Shown here in pieces: positions 20,161-30,391 of a stretch of 64,000 nt of DNA. The DNA is from Oryza sativa Japonica Group (Eukaryota; Streptophyta; Magnoliopsida; Poales; Poaceae), in NCBI RefSeq assembly GCF_034140825.1, contig NC_089035.1:3307001-3371000 (forward strand), written 5' to 3'. The notes under the pieces are model-generated. The model ran no database searches, was not told the origin of the DNA, and saw only the letters and a program-made list of their open reading frames with translations. Position numbers and translations under genes: made by a program. Every line of letters begins with the position of its first letter. Position 1 is the stretch's first letter.

Positions 20161-22115
20161 CAGACCGAAATAGACTGAAACCGAGAGACCGAACCAAACT
20201 ACTGGAGTAGTAACCAATACTGGCCGAAAAAAAAAACATTTCTGTATCTGACGAACCAAAATTTAACTCTGTCAGTAGGCGCGGTTATCTGCAATTTCAA
20301 AAATGACCAACAACAACCTGCCAACCCAACAAGAGCAAATCCCACTCCCTTCCCCAGTACCCCCACCACCTCTCTCATCACCCGTTAGTCCGTCACACTT
20401 GCATCGGCGGCATCGATCCCATTCCTCGCGTTGTCCTACTGCGCTGTGCCATCCTGCTTCTCTGCGGTGGCACCTCCGCGTCTCCTCCACTAGAGATTGA
20501 GAATTTGGTGGAGCGGTCTCTCCTATGTTTTTTTTAAAAATTTTGAGATTGTTTATTGTTTTGGTATGACCGAAACTAAATCAGTATCGACTATTTTTAT
20601 ATACATGTCGGTCCCAAAATTTCTCTAAAGATCGAAGGTTGAGATCGAATTGTTTGTTTTTACATAATGGCCACCCCTACATCCGGTAACCAATGTGGGG
20701 AACCCGATGTACGGTAGCAAGTTTTTACAGTTAAAATCACTCTAATCTTAGGGGCGGACACCCATTAGATAAGATGGGTCAACCAGCTCCGCTATGGTAC
20801 ACTCCACCCCTCACCCCCAGACCTCCCTCCTAGTCGTGGATCTAACACATTAGCCACTATTCCACCATCAACCCATCAAATAAATCAAGTATTTCAAAAA
20901 GGGATGAAAATGATATGGAAATTCCCGACCAACTAAGTATTGTTTTCTATAAGTGGTTCTATTTTTTATCATATCCGATTGGCCATATATAAATCATTTC
21001 CTAAATAGTTAAATTGGTAAAATAAAAATTTGCAACAGACCATAAATCATTTCTGAATAAATGATCGTTTTCAGTCATTTTTATCCCTAGCTAACTCTAG
21101 GCATTAGGCATCCATTGTCGTGTCATTTTCATGACTATGCTCACCGTCTCAATTCTAATATCTATCTGACCATGTTCATCTTCGTTGTTAACTGTTCATC
21201 TTCGTTGTTAACTTGTGTAATGTTTGTGTGGTGTGTCGCCATACCGGTGCGTTGAGCCGGTGACTATAATTTATGTGCACAGTACCACACGCCCCTAGCC
21301 AGCAGCTAGCTAGGACTAGCTCCTTGTTAGAGGCCGCTCTATCCTACCACTGATCTCACTAATTCACATAAGGGTTTACGGTTTACCATCCTTAAGAAAT
21401 TATTGGGAGTTTTTCTTGTGTAAATTAAGCTTGGTATCTCCATGTATCTTGACTCTTGAGGTACCAAAATATATTTTTATTTAGGTACTTGAGGTACTTT
21501 TTCATGGATCATAAAATTTCACTTCACGTAGAGAGTTACTCAGCTCGTGTGGGCCGTCAAAATCACGACCTAGTGCCCCGCAGCATTATCCACAAGGCCC
21601 ATTAGCCTGATATCTGAAGCAAATTATCGGCATCATTTTTTCGCTTATGCTTATACTTATCAGTCAAATTTTAAATTTTAAACCTTAAATTTATAATTGA
21701 TTTTAGGATATTTTTTTTCGTCGAAGTTTATTTTCCAGCCTTTGCTTTTAGATCGCTAAGAACACATATGTAAAAATTTTATTCATATTCTTTTTTGTTG
21801 TAAATATGACCTTTCGCTTATAAGCGAAACGATGGAGCCGAAAATTATATACTCGCGGGGTTATCTTTTTTTCCCAACAAAAATGACATCAAGTTTGATT
21901 AATTTGCCGTAAAACTGGTAGAACCACAACAATATCAACTTACAAAAGAATCACATAATAACACCACCAATTCAATTAGAACAGAATCACAAAATAAACC
22001 AGGATATATTCTCCGTCCAAATTAAATTTCGCACACCCAACGACGACCTCTCCCAATTCAAAAGCACGAGAGTGCGCGCGCGCCACACGCATGGGGGCGG
22101 CCGCGGCGGGCGCAT
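20161..22115. other. Spacer between copies 7 and 8
   Basis: The left part (to about 20660) is a shortened form of the spacer repeat of units 4-6. The stretch 20690-21600 is unique-looking AT-rich DNA with weak LTR-like fragments. From about 21880 it is the 3' flank of copy 8. No gene is seen. Confidence 0.45.
21629..21840. mobile_element. MITE-like element with 'cgcttatgctta' ends
   Basis: The left 'catcattttttcgcttatgc' and the right 'cgcttataagcgaaacgatg' are imperfect inverted copies about 210 bp apart. The core is AT-rich and non-coding. The target duplication is not clear, so the limits are approximate. Confidence 0.45.
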
Positions 22116-22700
22116 CTAGTAGTGCTTGGGCGGGCAGTTCGCCGGCCGGAAGGCGAGCGGGCCGGCGGCGTAGACGACGTTGTCGTAGCCCTGCCCCGGC
22201 CACCGCTTGCCCTCGTCGCGGAGCGGCGCGCCCACCATGCCGGCGTTGATGTTGGTGAGGCCGTCGCACTTGCGGTCCGGCGACGACAGCAGCCGCGCGT
22301 AGCACGCCCCCCGCGGGTCGGCGCCGAGGAAGTCGGACGCCCTGGTGACGCCGAACTCCGCGAGGAAGTAGCCGCTCTCGTCGGCGACGGCCAGCCTCCA
22401 CCACGCCGCCCGGTTCTTGGCGTCGCGGCAGGTGACCGACACCTCCGCCCCGCGCAGCGGCCTCGCGCCGTCGAGGCTCCACGAGTTGCGGTGCTCGCAG
22501 CTCTGGCAGTACACCTTCCCCTCCACCCTCACTAGCACCTTGTCGCTGCTTTGGTGCGCCGCTGGCGCCGGTGGCGGTGGCGATGGCGGCGGCGTGTGCT
22601 GCGGTGGTGGCGGTGGCGATGGTGTGGTGTAGCCGTTGTTGGCGGTGGCGCCGGCGGCCAGGAGGGAGACGAGGATGGCGAGGTGGAGGAAGGCAGCCAT
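22116..22700 (-). CDS. Ole e 1-like proline-rich secreted protein, copy 8 (divergent)
   Basis: This is the longest copy, at 194 residues. Its signal peptide is MAAFLHLAILVSLLAAGATA, and its proline-rich linker is extended (PPPPPQHTPPPSPPPPAPAA). The Ole e 1 domain has VYCQSCEHRNSWSL, TCRD, ACYARL and KCDG. The usual MECKRA is AAWWRLA, so one cysteine present in the other copies is missing. The ending is NCPPKHY, one residue longer than the rest. The coding region is far more GC-rich than copies 1-7, and the protein is the most diverged. It is probably the oldest branch, with the rest of the array arising beside it. Confidence 0.9.
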   Translation of the reverse strand: MAAFLHLAILVSLLAAGATANNGYTTPSPPPPPQHTPPPSPPPPAPAAHQSSDKVLVRVEGKVYCQSCEHRNSWSLDGARPLRGAEVSVTCRDAKNRAAWWRLAVADESGYFLAEFGVTRASDFLGADPRGACYARLLSSPDRKCDGLTNINAGMVGAPLRDEGKRWPGQGYDNVVYAAGPLAFRPANCPPKHY

Positions 22701-23290
22701 TGATGCGGAGCTTGGTGTAAGCTCGACTGAGATGGTTTGTGTGAAGCTTTTTTTTGGCTGTGTCGAGATGGAGAGAGGCTTGGGGTTTTATATACTGCCA
22801 TGGATCAAACGTGCGGACATGTAGATGGCCGAAGCCCGAAGTGGTGGCCATGTTTGTCCTGGAAAATGTCTTGGTTTTGATTAAGATTACGTTTTATTAT
22901 ACATTATTGTAAAATTGTGACAATATTATACGTACAATGATTGACCTGTCGAAATGAAAAGAAAGACAATATGTAATGATTGGTCACCATGGGCATTTTT
23001 AAGAGAAGAAATCGCATGCTTGTAATCTGTTTGGCGATTGGTCAGTCTGACATAGATAACGAATGTTCAGAAGGATGATATGCAGATTTGTCAGAGAACG
23101 TGCTGCCCGCGTGTGTCCTCAAGACTTCAACTGCAATATCTGGTTCTCCGTGTAGGCAGAGAGATGTTCCCCAACGCAATGCCGCGCAAAATAATCAATT
23201 TTGCCGGCAGAGCGACAACTTGTTTTATAATCTGAAAACGAACTGACATCTTATTTTATCTGTAAAATGTGCAGTTCATGTAGGAGCATG
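22701..23290 (-). promoter_or_regulatory. Conserved upstream block of Ole e 1 copy 8
   Basis: The TATA box on the minus strand is at 22794-22788, 88 bp above the ATG. The block is more diverged than in the other units but keeps 'cagatttgtcagagaacgtg' (23083) and 'ttaagagaagaaatcgcatg'. Confidence 0.6.
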
Positions 23291-23674
23291 ATGTGCGTCC
23301 ATGTTTTGTCTGAAACCGACTGAAAGATAAACAGAGAGCACTGGAGTAAGAGAATTTTCTGATTGTTTCTACATAGGAGTAGGAGAGTTTAAGGCGAAAG
23401 TTACTGGATGGAAAGGAAGTCTGACTAATCGAGCTTACCCAAAAATTCACAAAACGTAGCATCTCCATCCCATCAAGAGCAATATGTGCTCTAGTTCTTG
23501 TTTTTCATCTTGAGGGAGAAATTATCCGATTAAGTTTACATGTCTGAAGAGCCTAATCATTTTTGTATATCACTTATATGTGCTGTCCTAAAGATTTGAT
23601 TTATGGAAGAGTAGAAGACAATTCTCACTTCACATTCCAAACAGGTCATAAATCGACAATATCGCTTGTTATTG

Positions 23675-23880
23675 TGCGGTTTCCGCGGTAACCGGACTTA
23701 CCTTTGGATACACTAATAGTAACTTATCCCGTCAAATTCAAATAAATTTACATAATAATATGAACTTCTAATAGCATCGTCTAGTTTTTCATGGTTTACC
23801 GTGTGATTACCGTGCTTACGATTGGGTGCGGTAACTCAACCCCTGATGGTAAGGTTAGCCCTGCTCTAACTAGGAAAAAA
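23675..23880. mobile_element. Diverged hAT-like fragment rich in 'ggtaacc' motifs
   Basis: The text 'ccgcggtaaccg', then 'cgtcaaattcaaataaattt', then 'ttaccgtgcttac' matches, in the same order, the element at 33717-33960. The copy is more degraded and its ends are not clear. Confidence 0.5.
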
Positions 23881-23953
23881 CAATAACAAACAGATATATA
23901 AGACACAGGTTTAACATCAGTACTCTTAACTATTCCCTCCGCTCAAAAATATA

Positions 23954-24188
23954 CTACCTCCATTCTAGAATATTCGTCGTTTTGAGTTTTTTATTTGTAA
24001 TGTTTGACCATTCGTCTTATTTAAAAGATTATGTTATTATTATTTATTTTGTTTGTGACTTGTTTTATTATCAAAATACCTTAAGTATGACTTATCCTTT
24101 TTAGGTTTGCATTATTTTTTAAATAAGACGAATGGTCGAATATTGCAAGCAAAAAGTCAAAACGATATCTAATTTGGGATGGAGGTAG
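23954..24188. mobile_element. Stowaway-like MITE
   Basis: The ends ctacctccattctagaat and the complement ctacctccatcccaaat are inverted, with TA on both sides (23952-23953, 24189-24190). The flanks 'ccctccgctcaaaaata' and 'ataaattttgacac' look like parts of a second, older Stowaway element, so this one may be nested. Confidence 0.8.
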
Positions 24189-24496
24189 TAATAAATTTTG
24201 ACACTTTCATTTGTCCACAAAAGGCTAGTGAATATTATTAATGGGCTGGGCCAAACACCCACCAAAGAAAATTCCCAATGGGCCTTGAGTGATCCCCAAT
24301 ATACAGCCCATTACATGTACACCCCAGCAATCCAGGCCCACACGCAGCGAGAGAATTCGACTCCCGTTTAATTCCGGCCCAAATCCATCTCTTTCGACTG
24401 CTTACTTCTGCCCTAATCCACACACGTATCAGAAATTCGGAATACTCTGTTCGCACTTGCCCTTCCGGAACGCTCCCAAACCCTAGGCGCGTGACC

Positions 24497-27400
24497 ATGT
24501 CGGGGTCGTACGGATCCGACGACTACCGCGGCGGCTACGGCGGCCGAGGTCGCGTCGGGATCCTGCGGGTTGTGTGCGTGCTTGCTTCTGGATCTGCTCC
24601 TGACTGGCTTGTGGTTTTTTTTGTAGGTGGCGGCGGAGGCGGCCGTGGGAGGGGAGGTGGCGGAGGAGGAGGGGGAGGATATGGTGGTGGTGGTGTGGGA
24701 GGTGGATATGGTGGTGGTGGCGGAGGATATGGCGGCGGTGGCGGAGGGTACGGCGGCGGTGGTAGAGGTGGCGGTGGAGGAGGAGGCTACGGCGGCGGTG
24801 GCGGCGGCGGGAGAGGTGGGGGTGGGGGTGGCGGTGGCCGAGGTGGCGGCGGGAGGGGTGGAGGACGTGACGGTGACTGGGTTTGCCCAGACCCGAGGTT
24901 TGTTTCGTTTACTCATTTGACGTTGTCTCGTTTGATTCGACTGTGACTGATGAAATCGTGGTTGTCCCGATTGTCTTGTAAATTATGCTACTTGGCCATG
25001 AAATCTAGGGTTTTTAGGTTGTTAAATTATAAATTATTGGGTTATTTGATAATTTGGTTTAGGATTTTGCATGGGGCATGTGTGAAGTGTCCTACTAAAT
25101 TTTTGTTTCATCGTAGTATTGTGAGCATCAGAACTGCCAACAAATAGTTAACTGCATAATTCATTCTCTATGAGAGCTCCCTATAATCTTAGGTCACAAG
25201 TGCTAAATTTATGTTGAACCTCTAGATACATAAATATTATGTTATACTTGTCTCCCATGATTTCTTCCCCTCCCCTATGTTCTATTTTCCTTGGTATAGC
25301 AGAGTGGCAGAGAAGAAATTTCATATATGTTTTTGAAATGAGTTCATGGTGTTATTGGAAGCATTACAAAATACAGTAAATAAGCACTACAAAATACAGT
25401 AAATACTTTCTTTTATGAATATGTTTCTTTCAATATGGCATTAGTTGTCTTGCTGAGTTGGTTATATTTTGCAGAATATTCGGTTGCAATTTCATTGGTT
25501 CTCTTCCAATATTCCTAATATATTTGTTTATCATTCTTGTTCCAGTTGTGGCAATGTGAACTTTGCAAGGAGGACTGAATGCAACAAGTGTGGAGCACCT
25601 TCTCCTGCTGGAGGTGGAGGTGGAGGTGGAGGTGGAGGGTATAATAAATCTGGTGGAGGGGGTGGAGGCTACAATCGTGGTGGTGGCGATTTTAGTTCTG
25701 GAGGTGGCGGTGGCTACAACAGAGGTGGAGGAGATTACAACTCTGGTGGCCGTGGTGGTGGCACTGGAGGGGGAGGAAGAGGAGGAGGTTACAATAGAGG
25801 TGGTGGCGATGATCGTGGATTTGATGACCACCGTGGTGGCAGGGGTGGTTATGGGGGAAGAGACCAAGGGAACAACCAAAGGGGAGACGAAAGTGGTTAT
25901 GACGCTGGTAGCTATGGACAAGTTCCTCCTCAAGGTCCTCCTTCCTATGGTGGGCCTGGTGGTGACTATGCAGCACCTCCAAGCTCCTATGGAGGCAATA
26001 ATGCATACAATTCAGATTCTGCAGTGCCACCTCCTAGTAGCTATGGTGGTGGTCCAGGTTCATATCCACCAAGTTATGGTGCACCACCTCCGAACCCGCC
26101 ATATAGCGGTGGTGCTCCAGGTGGCCAAGGTAGCCTACCTCCTTCATATGATGGTGGGTATGGTGGTCGGCCTATGCCTGGGGGTGGAGGCCCTGGTGCA
26201 CCTCCACCCTATCATGGTGGTGGTGGTGGTGGTGGTGGCGGCGGCGGTGGCGGCGGATACACTGGCAGTGCTGCTCCAGAGCCAGCTGCAAAGGTTAAGC
26301 AGTGTGATGCAAACTGTGATGAGACTTGTGATAATGCAAGAATTTACATCTCCAACTTACCTCCTGATGTGACTGTTGAGGAACTGCAAGAACTATTTGG
26401 AGGAATCGGCCAGGTATACTTTGACCTCCTCTTGAGCTCCCACATATTTAGTGTTTATGAACTGTGCATTTCACGATTCGCTCACTGAAATATTTTGTGC
26501 ATTTTATGTCTTTTTTCTAACCTCATGTTTTTCATTTTATGTGTTTCGCCATAATATCTTTTTCCAGTGTTACTGATATTACTTGTTGGAATTTAAGTAA
26601 ATTTACAAATCAGTATTCAGATGATGTTTATAATCTGTAGTTGGGCTTGTTAACATTTTTTTCCCCTTTTGCTTTCACTACTGCTAGCACATTGCAAGTC
26701 ATAGTTTTGCACAAAATCTGCTCCATCTGTTGTATACAGCGCAGTTAGAGCGAGCTTATTACATATTGTTTTTTTCCTTGCTAGTGGAGAAGTACACCCT
26801 TGTGTTTCAATGTGCATAATTAAATTTGGATATTTGTTTTGATGTAACATAATCATCTTGCAGTAATGATGCTCTTTTTTTTTGTAGAAGTAGTAGTACT
26901 GTAATTTTAGTTATAACCAAGCCATTCAATGATTTTGTAGTAATTTTGCTTTACTCCCATATTGGTATTTTATGCCAAATAATTCGTGGCATATCACCCC
27001 ATGATGTTAATGTAAAATCTTTGATAATAAAGTAAAGTTGGTTTTACAGATTACTTAGTGTTCCTAGCTAAATTTATTGCAAGAAATTAATTTCTTTAGT
27101 TTTGGGGGTGGTAACTGCTTGTGTTTCATGGCTGTGTTTTGAGTTTTTGCAACTGCTTTTTTCTTAAGGTTGGAAGGATCAAGCAGAAACGTGGCTACAA
27201 AGACCAGTGGCCCTGGAACATAAAGATCTATACTGATGACTCTGGAAAGAATAAAGGAGATGCCTGCCTTGCCTATGAAGATCCTTCTGCTGCTCATTCA
27301 GCTGGTGGATTCTATAACAGTAAGTTCAGCATCGAGATTATATTATGTGTGTATAAATACAGTGTTCTGCAATTTTTAATGCATGTTTTCTATTGATATT

Positions 27401-28599
27401 CCAGATTATGAAATGAGAGGCTATAAAATTAGTGTTGCGATGGCTGAGAAATCAGCTCCTAGAGCTCCTGCATATGGTCATGGGTAAGTACTTTTCAGTT
27501 CTGTAGATGCTAAATGCAGATTGTGGAATGCTGTGTGCCTATGTCCAAGCAAGACAGCTTCTATTATGGGCAAAGCATGCCCCTTTTAGTTGCAATTTGA
27601 TAGCCTAGATGTTTGAATCTATTCTTCAAAGTGCTCGTAGGTTGCCCCCTTAAGAAACTGTGATATTAGGAGTATATGACACGTACCATCTGTTTATGTT
27701 ATTTTGGTGTAGCTTTTTTTTCTTCAACTACAAAAACTGTGTAAAACCAAGCACTTAAGCTAGAAATGTGATGTAAGCCACAATTACATTGATTGGATTC
27801 TGGTGGAACATAATCTGGGGACTTTTCTTATCATATTTTTTTGTATAGCGTGTAAGGTAGTTTTACCTGATACTTCAATTATGTGTTCTTAATTTGCATA
27901 TGCATTCTGTCACAAAGGGCTTATAATAACACATTCATGGTGTAGAAATAAGTTGAATGTGGGAGCAGTAGAATGCCAAGTATGTATCAGTCAATGTACA
28001 CTTGTACTACTTCCGGGTTAAGATCTTAAACATTGTTCACTGAACCTCTTTGTGTAATTTTTAGCCTAGCTAGAAAAGAATGTCACTAACATGCCACGAT
28101 TCGAAGTTGTTTGGTATTATTTTAGAAACTGGATAATTGTAAATATCTATTTATTCTCACTTGACAAGGTGGGTCCTAACCACTTGTCTTAAGTCAATGT
28201 GTAGTGTATGACTGTGTAAGGGACAATGTGTTGGTTGAAATCTTTAGCATACCTCGATTTAACACAATATTTGTGAACACTACTTGTTATTTTATGTATG
28301 TGCTTGGGCATATACATCATGGTGTAAAACAAGTAATATATGGCAACTGAATGATTTTTGTTTAATTTTTATCAGTTGTGCCTTTTAGGTATTTAATATC
28401 TGTCCACACCACTTTTAGCTCATATATAACTTAAGTTATTACTCATGTCGAGTTGTATATGTATAATCAACTGCATTACATGGCATGCAGAGGTGGACGT
28501 GGTGGCTATGGTGGAGGTCGCAGGGATAACTTCAGAGATGGAGGAGGCCATGGGCCTAACAGGCATCAAGGTGGTGGTTCGCGTTCAAGGCCATACTGA
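24497..28599 (+). CDS. TAF15B: TAF15b-like RNA-binding protein (RanBP2 zinc finger + RRM)
   Basis: Six coding exons give 509 residues: 24497-24548, 24627-24897, 25546-26413, 27169-27319, 27405-27483 and 28491-28599. In order there is a GGGY/RGG-rich N-terminus, then a RanBP2-type zinc finger at about 102-123 (DWVCPDP-SCGNVNF, then TECNKC; Cys104, 109, 120, 123). A long Gly/Tyr/Ser/Pro-rich low-complexity segment follows, then an RRM from about 372 (RNP2 IYISNL, RNP1 KGDACLAY), and an RGG-like tail ending SRPY. This is the architecture of the FUS/EWS/TAF15 family; the plant members are TFIID-associated or RNA-binding nuclear factors. An intron cuts the zinc finger at the Ser108 codon. ATG 24497 is the first in frame after a promoter-like flank. 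Other-frame open reading through the GGN repeats is a shadow. Confidence 0.9.
26212..26262 (+). repeat. (GGT/GGC)n poly-glycine codon run
   Basis: A run of GGT and GGC codons in TAF15b exon 3 encodes about 14 consecutive glycines after 'PPPYH'. It is a likely site of length variation between cultivars. Confidence 0.8.
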
Positions 28600-30391
28600 A
28601 AGCAACTAATATAGTTACTAAGATTGTCATCTGTGAGAAACCATTTCTATTCCTGTTCATCGGACTTGTACTCAAAACAAGAGCGTAAGGTAGGTTGCCT
28701 GCTTTTCTCGGAATTATATTCCATTGTCATACTCCAATGTTGGTCGGATGTTTGTTTGTCTCATCCAAAAAGTGATTGATCCATGTTATGTGAATTTTTC
28801 CATAGAGGCAGATGGATAAGCTCCAAATGCTGGTAGTTTTGAGATGTTATTTCAGGTGAGTGCCGATCTGTTATGATTCTGCAATGCTTTGCTATCCCGT
28901 GATTGCTTACCTTTTTATTTCTGCGATTGCAAATTTTGCTATAACGCTTACATTCCACATGGTAACTCAGCCGGTGGATCACTAGCTTGGATTTTGGCGA
29001 GGAGAAACAGGTAGGGCATTTTTGTTCTTCGATAGGTTTACTAGATCTAGAATCCATTAGTTACGGATATCTCTGTGGATATTAGATGTATATGAACCAC
29101 CTTTTCTGGTACACATTCATTGACTTATTCATGTGGTTTGCGTCAAATAAAGCATGGATATGTTACTATTTAGATACTATTTCCAGACGAAAACATCTGC
29201 GCATTTGTTGGCTTATTCATGTGGTTTGTGACTCAAATGTAGCATGCTTAGAAACTACAATTTCCAAAAGGAAAAATATTCTAACATAGTAGAAAAAATC
29301 TTGTGGGAGACTCCTAAAATCACCCCCCTTAGCATTAGTAGTAGCACTCTTGTATGAGGTTTCCTACTGTTGAGGTTACGCTTGCAGGCTTGCTGCTGTA
29401 CAATGTGTGCAGCCAACACCGTCTGCTGCACATCGATGCTGCCTGCTCTTCTATCACTGCAGCGTATTGTGAAACCTCGAAGCCATCCTTGTATCTGCCC
29501 TCCGGATCCAGTTCCTTGTGCTGATTGGCAAATTGACCTGTTGGCTGGATACCTCCAGTTCATCTGGTTTCTTTGTATGGTTTGTCACAGTTGCGGTGGA
29601 TACCTCCAGTTCATCTGGTTTCTTTGTATGGTTTCTATCACAGTTGCGGAAGATAGACGTCAGGCTTCTTTCCGTTGATTGCTTTTTCCGACTCTTTCAT
29701 TTCTTTCTGAAGTTTCTCCTCGCTGTTCCATATGGGTTTGGTATTTGGATCTGTTTTAGGAGGCTTGATCTGGAGCCCTGGACTTGCAGATGGGCGAAGC
29801 TCCAAGCCGTTCACGTCGTTTTTGTTTGACATTTACGTGCCGTATGTATCTTGCAATAGTTTGGTTGTATGACATTTGCTGAATACTTAAATTTTTCACT
29901 TCATTTGGGATTGTAATAATGCACTGAGAAACGTACCTGTGGCTTCGCATTAAGGATAAAAAAATGATCGGTGTTGCTTCACTACTTGCGGGGTGTGCTG
30001 AGCGGAAACGAGCGAACGTGTTATAAGTGAATTGTGCAACGTTTAGATAAACGATGTATTACTTCAAAGTTCAAACGATGTCCGGCATCTTTGCCACGTA
30101 GTAGAACATAAACCGTAGGTTGTGTAGTCGCATTTAGCTAGACCCTAGAGGTAGCTCTATACTACCAGCATTCTTGGTTAAAAGGTGAACTAGGGCATTG
30201 TTACAGTGATTCAGCTGGCTTTAACTGACGAAAAATAGAGATGGCACTATCTTCTATGAATGATGCTCATGCTCATTCACCGTCCTTGTCACAAATCACA
30301 AAATCGAACATACAATAGCCAGGGCAAAACTTGCAACCTACACTGGTTAAAGAAAAAAAAAAGCAAAATTGCTAAGAACAAGATATACTTT
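28600..30391. other. Intergenic region between TAF15b and RH18 (tail to tail)
   Basis: The left part is presumably the TAF15b 3' untranslated region; GT/AG-like signals near 28690-28990 would allow a spliced 3' UTR. The right part contains the RH18 3' UTR. A 51-bp tandem duplication lies at 29547-29649. No credible coding gene was found. Confidence 0.45.
29547..29649 (+). repeat. 51-bp tandem duplication
   Basis: The unit beginning 'ggatacctccagttcatc' and ending 'cacagttgcgg' occurs twice in direct succession (29547-29597 and 29598-29649). The copies are nearly identical, differing by a 2-bp indel before 'cacag', so the duplication is recent. Confidence 0.95.

Noticed and set aside
24238-24498. 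86-codon minus-strand frame upstream of TAF15b
   Set aside because: Overlaps the TAF15b promoter and 5' UTR, and has no domain.
25563-26372. 269-codon frame rich in Val/Glu inside TAF15b exon 3
   Set aside because: Shadow of the GGN-repeat region in another frame; the spliced TAF15b frame explains the exon.
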